Both the position numbers and the translations under genes were made by a program. A stretch of DNA of 64,000 nucleotides from Doris montereyensis (Eukaryota > Mollusca > Gastropoda > Nudibranchia > Dorididae): assembly GCA_037039925.1 (NCBI GenBank), contig JAXRKP010000373.1, positions 82,501-146,500 on the forward strand, given 5' to 3'. A model generated the notes under the pieces. It did not search any database and had not been told where the DNA came from. It saw only the letters and a program-made list of their open reading frames with translations. Positions within the stretch are counted from its first letter, which is position 1; each line of letters starts with the position of its first letter. Positions 1 to 11,099 of the stretch are shown here, one piece after another.

Positions 1-498
1 AAAAGGTTGGAGATAACAATATCGTAAAATTACAGACAGAGAACAAAGGGTTGGAGATAACAATATTGTAAAATTACAGACAGAGAACAAAAGGTTGGAG
101 ATAACAATATCGTAAAATTACAGACAGAGAACAACGGGTTGGAGATAACAATATCGTAAAATTACAGACAGAAAACAAACGGTTGGAGAAAATCATACTG
201 TAATTTTACAGACAGAGAACAAAGAGTTGGAAAGAATCATACCGTTAAATAGCGCACAGAAAACAACGGTTGGAGAAAATCATACTGTAATTTTACAGAC
301 AGAAAATGAACAGTTGGAAAGAATCATACCGTAAAATAACGCACAGAAAACAAACACTTGAGAAAATCATACTGTAATTTTACAGACAGAAAATGAACAG
401 TTGGAGAGAATCATACCGTAAAATTATACACAGAAAACAAACGTTTCATTTCGTAAATTCACACACAGACAACGAACAGTTGGAGATAAATATACCGT
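1..498 (+). repeat. 44-bp minisatellite, block 1
   Basis: Tandem units of about 43-45 bp carry the core GATAACAATATCGTAAAATT followed by an acagacaga spacer. Unit boundaries are clear although units differ by several bases. The block is cut at 498 by the LTR retrotransposon, whose target site lies inside a unit. Open frames here are by-products of the repeat. Confidence 0.95.
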
Positions 499-698
499 TG
501 TGGAGACTTATATTATATGGGACACAATCAAGAACTGGCACCGGTGAACTTGACCCTCTCGGTTTCCCGTGCTTGTTCACTTCTGAGCGGTCGCTCATCC
601 AATCTACCGACTCGTTCACTTGTATCAACTGAATGCTTAAACAAAGTTGGTTTTATATTATAAATGCTTTCTGTTGTGCGTCCTTCGAACTTGCTACA
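499..698 (+). repeat. 5' LTR of Ty3/gypsy element
   Basis: The 200-bp repeat starts TGTGGAGACT and ends TTGCTACA, so it has canonical TG...CA ends. It matches 3807-4005 along its whole length with scattered substitutions. It is preceded by the target duplicate CCGT at 495-498. Confidence 0.93.
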
Positions 699-712
699 TT
701 GGTGACCCCGGT
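699..712 (+). promoter_or_regulatory. putative primer-binding site
   Basis: TTGGTGACCCCGGT lies immediately after the 5' LTR, where LTR elements carry the tRNA-complementary primer site. I do not assign the tRNA species. Confidence 0.55.
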
Positions 713-774
713 AAGAAATATTTACGTTATAATATCCCTTGATATTCTAAATCTACAATATCAACAATTAATTA

Positions 775-1083
775 TGTCTTTAGATTTCGTAGCAATCATA
801 CTCCCAACTTTCTGGACTAGCTGCCCATCAGCCTGGTTTGCTCAGACTGAAGCTCAGTTTTCACTTTGTGGAATCAAGTCTGATGAGACGAAATATTATC
901 ATGTCGTCTGAACGTTGGATGCTAACACAGCATCAAGAGCATTATCAGTCATCAGCGACCCACCCGCTGATAACAAGTATGGAACTATACAAACCTTCCT
1001 AACGTCAGCTTTCGGCCTCTCCGAGACAGAGCGAACTTTGTCAATTCCTTGCTCCATCAGCTCTGTCTCCTCAGCCGGACAGT
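775..1083 (+). pseudogene. gag remnant of Ty3/gypsy element
   Basis: The translation begins around 775 and contains FWTSCPSAWFAQTEAQFSL and, further on, DPPADNKYGTIQTFLTSAFG. Both resemble the N-terminal capsid region of metazoan Ty3/gypsy Gag proteins (a W-F-x-Q-x-E-x-F pattern followed by an aromatic helix region). One in-frame TGA at about 909-911 separates the two parts, which are otherwise in the same frame. The match stops at about 1080, where the sequence jumps to pol-like coding. The C-terminal capsid, nucleocapsid zinc knuckle and protease appear to be deleted. Confidence 0.75.
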
Positions 1084-1086
1084 AAC

Positions 1087-1960
1087 CAGTTCCGAAAGAT
1101 CCACAACGCTTTCCCTGAACTTTTAACACCAACATTTTCCCTTACTGTGGTAAAACACGGCGTCAAACATTATATTACGACCACAGACCACAGACCGACC
1201 TGTCTTTGCTCGAGCACGTCGCTTAGCCCCTGAAATCTGGCTACAGCAAAGAGGGAGTTTCTCGAAATGGAGAAGATGGGTGTCATAAGGAAATGCAACA
1301 GCCCTTGGGCGTCTCCTCTTCACATAGTCCCCAAGGCTAATGGTGGACGGCGCCCATGTGGCGACTATCGGAGACTAAACGACGCCTCTGTACCAGACTG
1401 CTACCCGGTACCCCATATCCAAGACTTTTCGGCTGCACTTGCTAGGAAGACAGTTTTTTTCCAAGATTGACCTCGTCCGTGGGTATCACCAAATTCCAGT
1501 CGCTCCAGAGAGGCGTCCCAAAAGAGCAGTGATCACCCTTTGGTCTGTGCAAATTTTTACGTATGCCATTTGATTGCAAAATGCCGCACATGCATTCCAG
1601 TGTCTCATGGACACAGTTCTGCAAAACCTGGAGTGTGCTTTTTGTTTATTTAGACGACATTCTGATTGCCAGCTGCTTTGAAAAAGACACACGTTGAAGA
1701 CCTTAAAAACGTCTTTCAACGACTAAAAGATCACGAAAAATGCCTTTTTGGAGTGTCTTCCCTGGACTTCTTGGGACACCATGTTTCTGCGTCTGGGTCC
1801 TCACCGAAAACATCCAAGGTCGAGGCAGTCGCAGATTTCCCACAGACTGTGAAAACATTGCATGAGTTCCTTGGCATGATAAACTTTTATCATCCGATTC
1901 ATTCCTAACATCGCCGCACACACTACGTCCATTATACGGTTCACTAAAAAGGAGCCAAGC
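1087..1960 (+). pseudogene. Ty3/gypsy reverse transcriptase, broken
   Basis: Visible motifs in order are SPWASPLHIVPKANGGRRPCG with DYRRLND, YPVPHIQDFSA, KIDLVRGYHQIPVAP (first catalytic Asp) and VYLDDILIA (catalytic pair). They lie in different frames: at least one shift occurs at the T run near 1453-1460, and further shifts or stops lie at about 1560-1640 and after 1905. Order and spacing fit a Ty3/gypsy polymerase. The frame breaks make this a relic. Confidence 0.9.
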
Positions 1961-2050
1961 CCCGAAAAGAAGTGACATGGTCCGTAGAAATTTCTTCGCT
2001 GGTAAGACTGCACTGGCAAACGCAACTTTGCTAGCGCACCCTTTAACGGA

Positions 2051-2503
2051 TTGCCCATAGCTCTCACATGTGACGCTTCAGATGTGGCCGTGGGTGCTGT
2101 CATTGAACAGTTTGTCCAAAGTCGCTGGCAACCTCTCGCCTTCTTTAGTCGACAACTGCGAAAACCTGAGCAGAAATACATCGCTTTTGATCGAAAAATC
2201 CTTGGCGTACATTTGGCTATACGGCACTTTCGTCTCATGCTAGAGGGACGTCAGTTTACCATCTACACTGACCATAAACCCTTAGCCCAGCCCATGGCAA
2301 AATCAATCGACCCATGGTCGGCACGTCAACAAAGGCATCTTTCTGCCATTTCCGAGTTTACAACTGACATTCGTCACATCTCCAGAAATGACAACACAGT
2401 CGCCGATTGCCTATCTCAGGTTGTGACCAACGCAGTCTCTCTTGGCGTCGACTACACTGCAATGGCCACATCTCAAACTGTTAGTGTAGAAACAAACTGT
2501 TAG
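2051..2503 (+). pseudogene. Ty3/gypsy RNase H domain
   Basis: The open stretch has LTCDASDVAVGAVIEQ (first catalytic Asp), FDRKILGVHLAIRHFRLM, TIYTDHKPL (another catalytic Asp) and a terminal NTVADCLSQ that corresponds to the ADxLS end of these domains. In the family the second motif normally reads FDRELLA with a catalytic Glu. Here that position is Lys, so even this uninterrupted domain is probably inactive. It lies between the polymerase and integrase segments, in the normal order. Confidence 0.9.
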
Positions 2504-2519
2504 TGTAGATATTCAAGCT

Positions 2520-3764
2520 TACAGAACAGCAATTACCAACCTACGTATTGCGCGGTCAAAAGTTTTTGACATTCACGGGCCAGAGCTTTTGTGCGATATG
2601 TCAACAGGCCGTCCACGTCCGATTGTCCCATTTGATTTCAAACGTCCAGTTTTCGAAGCTATACATCCCGATGTTAAATACACAATCAGACTTGTGATAG
2701 AAAAATGCATATGGTATGGAATACGCAAAAGATATAGCTAGATGGGTAAAAGAATGCCATAACTGCCAAAGCTCCAAAATCCAAAAGCACACGATATCAT
2801 CCGTAGATAACTTCACCGTCCCCGAAAAAAGGTTCTCACACATCAACCTCAACATAATTGGCCCCTACCATAATCTTCTGAATTCACATACCTTCTCACT
2901 GTCATTGACAGGAACACACGTTGGCCAGAGGCAAGCCCACTACGAGATGTTACAACGGCTGAATGCGTTCACGCTCTCATTTCAGGATGGATCTCCCGGT
3001 TTGGTGTTTCCGCAGACATATCATCTGACCGCAGCCCACAATTTACATCAGCTTTGTGGGCAGAAATGGCAGCAAGCCTTGGACTAAAAATGCACCATAC
3101 AACAGCTTATCACCCGCAAGACAATGGGATGATCGAACGGTTTCATCGTACTCTTACAGCAGCTCTCAGAGCACGCCTCACAGGACCAAACTGGGTAGAA
3201 GAGTTACCATGGCTACTCCTTGGTCTTCGAACCACACCAAAAAAGGACCTGGGATATTCTTGTGAACCTTTAACGGTCCCCGGTGAATTAGTATCTTCAG
3301 AAGCCTCACCTTGGTCTGCATCGGATTTCATAAACACGTTCCGAGACAATGCTCCGTTATGTACATCTCGTCCTACGTTCCATCATAGCTATTTACCTAC
3401 TCGCATGCCATCCTCCATGTCTCGTGCTAAACATGTGTACATGCGCCAAGATGCTTCAATAAGTTCTCTCGAGAGGCCCTATACTGGCCCATACACAGTT
3501 TTAACACCTGGGGATATAACATTCCTTGTAGACGTCGGCGGCCGTGCCGAATGCATCACTGTAGACCGCCTCAAGCCAGCACATGCAGATCCCTCACAGC
3601 CGGTAGCATTGGCAAGACCTCCACGACGCAGTCAGCCACAATTACAACAGAAGCAGCCTGATAATGTTAACACCGGTACCGCACCAAATGACTCAGTCTC
3701 AAATCCAGCGATTCAAAAGTCACGTAGTGGCCGCTTAATTCGACCTCCTCGTCGCTATCAGTGA
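2520..3764 (+). pseudogene. Ty3/gypsy integrase, broken
   Basis: The zinc-binding part is represented by the CxxC segment WVKECHNCQSSK at about 2745-2780. The first catalytic region reads NLNIIGPYH, where the family has an Asp (D-I-V-G-P), so that residue is changed to Asn. The second region, SSDRSPQF, at about 3018-3045 keeps its Asp, and the third, HPQDNGMIERFHR, at about 3111-3150 keeps Glu. A frame change separates the first region from the other two. The C-terminus ends in a basic Pro/Arg-rich tail and stops at 3762-3764, just before the polypurine tract. Confidence 0.9.
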
Positions 3765-3795
3765 GCATCATCACATTCTACACGTTGTCAGCGTT

Positions 3796-3806
3796 TAGGG
3801 GGGCTG
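3796..3806 (+). promoter_or_regulatory. polypurine tract
   Basis: TAGGGGGG lies directly upstream of the 3' LTR, the position where plus-strand DNA synthesis is primed in LTR elements. Confidence 0.6.
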
Positions 3807-4005
3807 TGTGGAGACTAACATTATATGGGACGCAATCAAGAACTGACACCGGTGAAATTGACCTCTTGGTTTCTCATGTTAGTTTACTTCTGAGCAGTTG
3901 CTAATCCGGTCTACAGACTGGCTCACTTGTATCAACTGAATGCTTAAGTAAAGTTGGCTTTATATTCTAAATGCGTTCTGTTGTGTGTCCTTCGAGCTTA
4001 ATACA
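3807..4005 (+). repeat. 3' LTR of Ty3/gypsy element
   Basis: This is the counterpart of 499-698. It starts TGTGGAGACT, ends TTAATACA, and is followed by the target duplicate CCGT (4006-4009) and then by resumed minisatellite. Confidence 0.93.
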
Positions 4006-6720
4006 CCGTAAAATAACACATAGAGAACAAACAGTTGGAGATAACATACCGTAAAAATTACACTCAGAGAACAAACAGTTGGAGATAACCATACCGTTAA
4101 ATAACATACAGACACCAAATGGTTGAAGATAACCATGCGGTAAAATTACATACAGACATCAAATAGTTGAAGATAACCATACCGTAAAATTACATACAGA
4201 CATGGAATGATTGAAGATAACTGTACCACAAAATTACATACAGGCACCGAATGGTTAAAGATAACCATACGGTAAAATTACATACAGGCACCGAATGGTT
4301 GAAGATAACCATACCGCAAAATAACATACAGACACTGAATGGTTGCAGATAACCATACCGTAAAATAACATACAGACACCAAATGGTTGCAGATAACCAT
4401 AACGTAAAATTACATACAGACACCAAATGGTTGAAGATAACCATACCGCAAAATAACATACAGACACCAAATGGTTGAAGATAACCATACCGCAAAATAA
4501 CATACAGACACCAAATGGTTGAAGATAACCATACCACAAAATAACATACAGGCACCAAATGGTTGAAGATAACCATACCGTAAAATTACACCAAGACACC
4601 AAATGGTTGCAGATAATGATACCGTAAATTACACCAAGACACCAAATGGTTGCAGATAACCATAGCGTAAAGTTACATACAGACACCAAATGGCTGCAGA
4701 TAACCATACCGTAAAATTACATACAGGCACCAAATGGTTGCAGATAACCATACCGTATAATTACATACAGACGCCAAAATGGTTGAAGATAACTATACCG
4801 TATAATTACATACAGACACCAAAATGGTTGAAGATAACTATACCGTAAAATTACATACAGACACCAAAATGGTTGCTGAAGATAACTATACCGTAAAATT
4901 ACATACAGACACCAAAATGGTTGAAGATAAACATACCGTAAAAATTACATACAGACACCAAAATGGTTGAAGATAAACATACCGTAAAAATTACACAGGA
5001 GACACGGAATAATTGAAGACAACGATACCGTAAAATTACAAATGGAACAACGAATGATTGAAGTTAAATAATACCGTAAAAATACATACAGACACTGAAT
5101 GGTTGAAGATAACCTTACCGTAAAGTTACATATAGACAACGAATGGTGAAGATAAATATACCGGAAAATTATATATAGACACAGAATGGTTGAATATAAA
5201 AACCATACCGTATAATTACATACACACTCCAAATTTTGAAGATAACCATACTGTATATTTACATACCGACACCAAATGGTTGAAAATAAACATACCATAA
5301 AATTACATACAGACACCAAATGGTTGAATATAAACGTACCGTAAAATTACATACAGACACCGGATGGTTGAAGATAACCATACCGCAAAATAACATACAG
5401 ACACCGAATGATTGAAAATAAACATACCGTAAAATTACATACAGACACCGAATGATTGAAGATAACTATACCACAAAATTACCTACAGACACCAAATGGT
5501 TGAAGATTACCATGCCGTAAAATTACATACAGACACCGAATGATTGAAGATAACCATACGTAAAATTACATACAGACACCAAATGGTTGAAAATAAACAT
5601 ACCATAAAATTACATACAGACACCAAATGGTTGAAAATAAACATACCGTAAAATTACATACAGACACCAAATGGTTGAAAATAAACATACCCTAAAATTA
5701 CATACAGACTCCAAATGGTTGAAGATAAACATACCGTAAAATTACATACAGACACCGAATGGCTGAAAATAAACATACCGTAAAATTACATACAGATAGC
5801 AAATGGTTGAAGATAACGATACAATACAAATTACATACAGACACCAAATAGTTGAAGATAAAACATATCGTAAAATCACATACATACACCAAATGGTTGA
5901 AGATAACGATACAACAAAATCACACACAGACACCAAATGGTTGAAGATAACGATACAATAAAAATTACATACAGATACCAAATGGTGGAAGACAACGATA
6001 CAATAAAAATTACATGCAGATGCCAAATGATTGAAGATAACGATACCGTAAAAATAACATACAGACATTAAATGGTTAAAGATAACCATACCGTAAAATT
6101 ACATACAGACACCAAATGGTTGAAGATAAACATACCGTAAAATTACATACAGACACCAAATGGTTGAAGATAAACATACCGTAAAATTACATACAGCCAC
6201 CAAATGTTTGAAGATAAACATACGTAAAATTACATACAGACACCAAATGGTTGAAGATAACTATACCGTAAAATTACATACAGACACCAAAATGGTTGAA
6301 AATAAACATACCGTAAAATTACATACAGACACCAAATGGTTGAAAATAAACATACCGTAAAATTACATACAGCCACTAAATGGTTGAAGATAAACATACC
6401 GTAAAATTACATACAGACACCAAATGGTTGAAGATAACTATACCGTAAAATTACATACAGACACCAAATGGTTGAAGATAAACATACCGTAAAATTACAT
6501 ACAGACACTGAATGGTGGGAGGTAAACATACCGTACAATTACATACAGACACTGAATGGTGGAAGGTAAACATACCGTACAATTACGCCCAGAAAACGAG
6601 CTGTTAATAATAATCTCTATCGTAAAATCACACACAGAGAACGAACATTTGGAAACAATTATAACGTAAAATTACACACAGAGAACGAACGGTTGAAAAT
6701 AATCAACCATAATATAAGAT
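4006..6720 (+). repeat. 44-bp minisatellite, block 2
   Basis: About 60 tandem units share the core GATAACCATACCGTAAAATT and the spacer acatacagacaccaaatggt. Variants include CCGCAAAATAAC and insertions of 1-3 bp. Long minus-strand open frames such as 4255-4707 are repeat translations (MVIFNHL and VCNFTLWLS periodicities), not genes. Confidence 0.95.
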
Positions 6721-6785
6721 ACACCGGGTAGTGGACAGATAAGCACGTGTACAGGGAGTAGATGATCTAGTACCTCCACGAGTGT

Positions 6786-6914
6786 CCTGCTGCCTTGCAG
6801 GTGGGTCTTGGTCGACCAAAGGCTGAGGAAGTTAGCCCTGACAGAAAACAACCTGCTGCCTTGCTGGCTGGTCTTGAATGACTAAAGGCTAAGAGAGTTA
6901 ACCCTGACAGAAAA
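6786..6914 (+). repeat. 66-bp direct repeat in LINE 5' region
   Basis: Two diverged copies start CCTGCTGCCTTG at 6786 and 6852, and both end in CCCTGACAGAAAA. They lie upstream of the endonuclease-like coding and so may be the tandem promoter monomers of the LINE 5' UTR. Confidence 0.6.
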
Positions 6915-9381
6915 TCACAAGGCCTGGTAGGGGTATAGTGGGCCAAAACCATACACATCCAGAGAAATAAACGCAATATAACCGGCTTGATCTTTCGAAG
7001 ACGAACTTGAAAACGAGTACGGACTGTAATTGTTGGAACATGGAACGTTAGGGCAATGAATAGAAAAGAGTTAGAATTAGTGGAAGAAATAGAAACATTC
7101 AAAATATTTTGGCCATTACAGAAACAAAGAAAACAGGACAAGGAATAGAAAATGTAGGATAGAATCATATTTTAATCTTCTCAGGAGTAGATGTCAAAGA
7201 CAGAGCTAGGGCAGGAGTAGGCCTCTTAGTGCATAAAAGGCAAGAAATGCTACTAGAAAGTTGGAAATTTATAAGCCCACGTCTATTAGAGATAAATACT
7301 AAACCAAAAGGACGAGAAATTAAATCATTAATAGCTTATCGACCAATCGAAGACGCAACTAAAGAAGAAAAGATATCTTTGAAAACGATTTAAAAATAGC
7401 TGCAGAGAATCTTATAACAGGAACTAATGCTTTTAGGGAGATTTAAACACTAGAGTAGGCAACAATGTAGTAAGTCAGGAGGAGTAATAGGTAAAGAATA
7501 AGAGAGAACAACTTTTCCAAATGGAAAGACTAATAGATTTTTGCCTAACGAATAACATGAAAATAGCCAGCACCTTTTCCCCCCCATAAAGATAACAATC
7601 TAGGATAAAAAGATTTATCAATGAAAGACAGATGGATCTGAATGATAGCACAATAGAAGAAAAGTGGCAGATGTATAAAGAAACACTCCTCAGTTGTACA
7701 GAAGAGTCTGTGGTAGGAAACAAATTAAAGGAGATAGGAAAAGAACAGCATGGGGGAATGAGAATGTCAAGACTAAGATCAAAGAAAAGAAGGATGCCTG
7801 GAAAAAATACTGGCAAACAAAGAGACCAGAGGATAGAATTGATTACGTGACTAAAAGAACTATCGCCAAAGAGGAAGTGAGGAAAGCAAACAGGAACAGT
7901 GGGAAGAGTTTGGACAAAGACTTTAAGAAAGCTATCGAGGAATGCAAAAGCTGTTCTGGGGGCGGGGGTGGTGCAATGAAGAGCATGAGAAAGACCAAAG
8001 CATGCCCAATACGAGACATTAAGAATGCCAACGGAGAAATAATGAAAGAAGACAGCCAATCATGGAACATGGAGAAAGCATTTTCACCAATTACATAATC
8101 CCTCCAGAACGTATGAAATAAGGAGTAAAGATCAATTAGTAAGAGTAATAAGTAATCTAGAGGACACAGCTGAAAATATAGATATATCAATGGAAGAAAT
8201 CCAAACAGCTTTAAGAAAAGTGAAATTAGGGTAAGCCCCAGGAGCAGATCAAGTTTATCCAGAAACGGTTGGAAGCCAAGGGAAAGAGGCAGATAAACTA
8301 CTACATGCAATATTCAAACAAGCATGGAAGTCCAAACAGGTGCCAGACGACTGGAAAAAAGGGAACGGTAGTACCAATACATAAGAAAGGATCAACCATG
8401 GACTGCTCAAACTACAGAAGTATATCAGTACTTAGCGTTCCAGGAAAATGTATATGCCAGGATACTGGAAATGAGACTAAGGAAAAGAATAGAGGATCAG
8501 ATTGAAGAGCATCAGAGTGGATTTAGACCAGGAAAAAGTGTACACGACCACATATTTACAATTAGACAAATAATAGAAAATTTTCTTGGAGAGAAACATT
8601 GACTCACCCTGTGTTTTATTGACTTAGAAAAGGCATTTGACACTGTAAGAAGGGACGAACTATAGAATCCCTTAAATGAACACAATTTAACAGAAGCCAT
8701 TAACAGTTTTTACAATAAACCAACATGTGCAGTGAGAGTAGATGGAAACATATCTGCAGAATTGTATGTAGATTAAGGAGTAAGACAGAGTTGTTTCCTA
8801 AGTCCTCTTTTGGTTATTACATTTATGGATTCAGTCGCAAAAGCAGCCTCAAAAATGAAGAAACTGAATGTAGGTATGTGGAACCTCAAATCAGTAAATA
8901 TATCAATGCTTTCATTTGCCGATGATTTATTTCTGTTTGAAAAATCAGAAAGTGACTTTTAGTCGAATATCAACATTATGGAAAATGAACTAAATAAAAG
9001 AAGAATGAAAATAAATGCAAAGACAACCAAAACAATGCTAGTAGCCTAGGAAGCTAAAACACAAAATTTTTAATTGGGCAGGTAGAATTTAGAACAAGTT
9101 TAAAGCTACAATTACCTAGGGGTAATAATTAACTCAGAGGAAAACTAAGAGAAAAAATCAGTCAGAGAATGAAAAAGGCAAGTGCAATATATAACCATCT
9201 AGGAAAGGCATTTGTAGATAAGCAAGAATTGTCAACAAAAACCAAAATGGCAGTATACAATACAGTTTATTGTACCACTCTGCTCTATGGCAGCGAAACC
9301 TCGACCTTAGCAAGTAGAGAATACAGTAGAGTACAGGCAGCTGAAATGAAATATCTAAGAAGAGTAGTAGGGAAAATTAAA

Positions 9382-9424
9382 AGAGACAAAATCAGAAACA
9401 CAACAATAAAAGATCAAACCAAAG
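9382..9424 (+). repeat. 43-bp inverted duplication, left copy
   Basis: This LINE segment encodes RDKIRNTTIKDQTK. It recurs in inverse complement at 12121-12163 with two mismatches. The LINE continues past the right copy but stops here at the left copy, so these two segments mark the ends of a rearranged piece. Confidence 0.85.
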
Positions 9425-9449
9425 CAGTCAGATTGGTTGCAGATCTAAA

Positions 9450-10790
9450 GTGAAATGCCGTGTCAACGCGTCAAAGCGCAAAGGATTCGGCGTGTGCATT
9501 GAGGCCTTCTGCCGCAACTGTGATTGCATTGTGGCCTCCGCATATACATCAAATGTCGACATGTCAGCGTCAGGGCACCTAAGCCATTCAATATTAACAC
9601 AGGAGTTGTTGTAGCTTGCCTCAAGAGCGATATGGGACCCAACAAACTTTCTAATTTCTGTGAGACACTCTCTATGCCACCCCCCCACAAGAAGACCTTC
9701 ACGAAGCGCGCCAAAGACATCTACGGTCTCAATGTAGAAGTGTCACAACATATATTTAGTAAGACAGTGGCGGTGGTGAAAAAGAACATAAATGGCAGCT
9801 GGATATCACCATCGACAACACTGAACCGCTAGACATCGCCGTTAGTTTTGAACATGGAACATCTCTTATTGGAATTGGATGTGCCATCGACAGCCTCACT
9901 GGTTTCGTAGTTGATGCTCACGTCGTTAGTGCATTCTATCAAACATGCGCGACAACTGGAAAGTGGCAGAAGGCTAACAATCCTCATCTGTACGACGCAT
10001 GGCTTAGAGAACACCAAGAGGAAGGCTGTAACATCAACTACACAGATGAATTGGGTTTTTTTTTATTACCAAATGATAATTTCTTCTAACAAATCACCTT
10101 TTTCTAGCCTATCAATTGAAATCAACACACGTATAAGATTTATGGCTCTGGAGGGGATGCACTGTTGTTATACTTTTTTTATTTATTTGATCATTACATT
10201 ATTAGGATTATTGCTTTTGTCATTATCGTAGTCGTCTATTTTTTCCGCACATTTATCATTATATTTAGAAAGTCAAAGCTCACTGTTGGGGGTAAAACTA
10301 GACTTTTATCAAGAAATGGAACCAATTTACTGTTGTCACGTAATAAGAGTAAACAAATTATGTTTACATAATTGATAATTCATGGCAATCGTATCATAGA
10401 CTAGTCTGTTGTAAGCATGTTGCCTAATTCGATGAGAGTAGGCAGCTACAACGCAATGCATGATATCATTTTATTTTTATTTTGTAGTTGCAATTTGATC
10501 TCCTTCTTATTCCTTTGTTTGTATGTCATCTTTAGGTACATCGGGCATGATGGAAGCTGTAACGGCAGAAACCCTGTGGCGAAGATCGGTGGACCTGCAT
10601 CAGCAACGCTACACAGCATTTGTTGGAGACAGTGACTCAAAAGCCTTCGACAGAGTCTGCAGGGCTGGAGCCATATGGACCAGATATGGCAATTGTCAAA
10701 GAGGAGTGTATGAAGCATGTTTCAAAGCGACTCAGTGCGGCCTTGCGGAATTTAGTTCAGGACTGCTCCGAGAAGAGTTTGTAAATTTAT
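9450..10790 (+). pseudogene. Mutator-like transposase-domain relic
   Basis: Segments in several frames match, from memory, the conserved 'Mutator-like transposase' domain common in invertebrate genomes. In order they are KRKGFGVCIEAFCRNCD (about 9470-9520), VVVACLKSDMGPNKLSNFCE (about 9600-9660) with HKKTFTKRAKDIYG, SLIGIGCAIDSLTG (about 9864-9905), YQTCATTGKWQKANNPHLYD (about 9940-10000), CNINYT and, after a gap of about 490 bp, SGMMEAVTAETLWRRSVD, RYTAFVGDSDSKAFDRVC and IVKEECMKHVSKRLSAALRN (about 10540-10765). Three or more frame changes make it non-functional. No terminal inverted repeats were recognised. Confidence 0.8.
10046..10535 (+). other. intron-like gap in Mutator-like relic
   Basis: The transposase match breaks after CAACTACACAG and resumes after CATCTTTAG, in compatible frame. 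The 3' edge is a good splice acceptor. The 5' edge begins ATGAATTGG, one base away from a GTGAAT donor. An alternative donor 10 bases on (GGTTTTTT) would also keep frame. It may be an intron with a mutated donor or an inserted AT-rich piece. Confidence 0.5.
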
Positions 10791-11099
10791 TTCCTTATAT
10801 GAATCCATGGGCTTCATAACCTCACTTTTATTTTCTAAAGAAGAAAAAAAATGTAACTTTTCTCAAAACGCTAACTATAAATTTTCAATTACACAATGAC
10901 AACCACCTGAATTATTTGACAAACTTATGATGCACATAAACAACCTCAAGCCATTTGGCTTTTTGGGGTTTTTTTTATTATTGTACTGAACTATTCTGTT
11001 TCTAACGTAGTTGATTTTTCTATATTCGCATTTTCTGTACTGACTAATATTCAGTTTTGTCTCGTTTTATTTCTATTTGCTGATTTTAGTTGTTCTTAT
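10791..11099. other. AT-rich spacer, no gene seen
   Basis: Low-complexity T-rich sequence lies between the transposase relic and the inverted minisatellite. I see no coding frame or repeat. Confidence 0.6.

Larger units (their letters stand above)
499..4005 (+). mobile_element. decayed Ty3/gypsy LTR retrotransposon
   Basis: The element has two LTRs of about 200 bp that begin TGTGGAGACT and end TACA. They are flanked by a 4-bp target duplication, CCGT, at 495-498 and 4006-4009. Between them, in order, are a primer-binding-site-like sequence, a gag remnant, reverse transcriptase, RNase H and integrase, which is the Ty3/gypsy order. The insertion site is inside a unit of the 44-bp minisatellite. 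At about 3.5 kb it is shorter than typical complete elements: the gag C-terminus, zinc knuckle and protease are not visible. The pol region is broken by frameshifts and stops, so this copy cannot encode working proteins. The two LTRs differ at many positions, so it is not recent. Confidence 0.95.
6740..9424 (+). mobile_element. decayed LINE (non-LTR retrotransposon), 5' part
   Basis: An AP-endonuclease-like start, VGTWNVRAMNRKELELVEEI, followed by LAITETKKTGQGI, is encoded at about 7037-7145. A later G-D-L-N-T-R-V-G-N segment lies near 7440. Reverse-transcriptase motifs follow: APGADQVYPE at about 8236, VPIHKKGS with NYRSISVLS at about 8372-8440, HQSGFRPGKS at 8511, CFIDLEKAFDTV at 8615 and SFADDLFLF (catalytic Asp pair) at about 8912-8940. 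The post-RT region YNTVYCTTLLYGSETSTL and VQAAEMKYLRRVVG is at 9255-9380. Many stops and shifts make it inactive. The architecture suggests an RTE/BovB-like or related clade; the clade is not certain. It sits in the minisatellite, and its 3' end is missing here but present inverted at 11875-12163. Confidence 0.9.

Noticed and set aside
4190..6360. Several minus- and plus-strand frames of 60-150 codons (VCNFTLWLS- and VEDKHTVKL-type)
   Set aside because: They translate the 44-bp minisatellite. The periodic peptide changes frame whenever a unit gains or loses a base.
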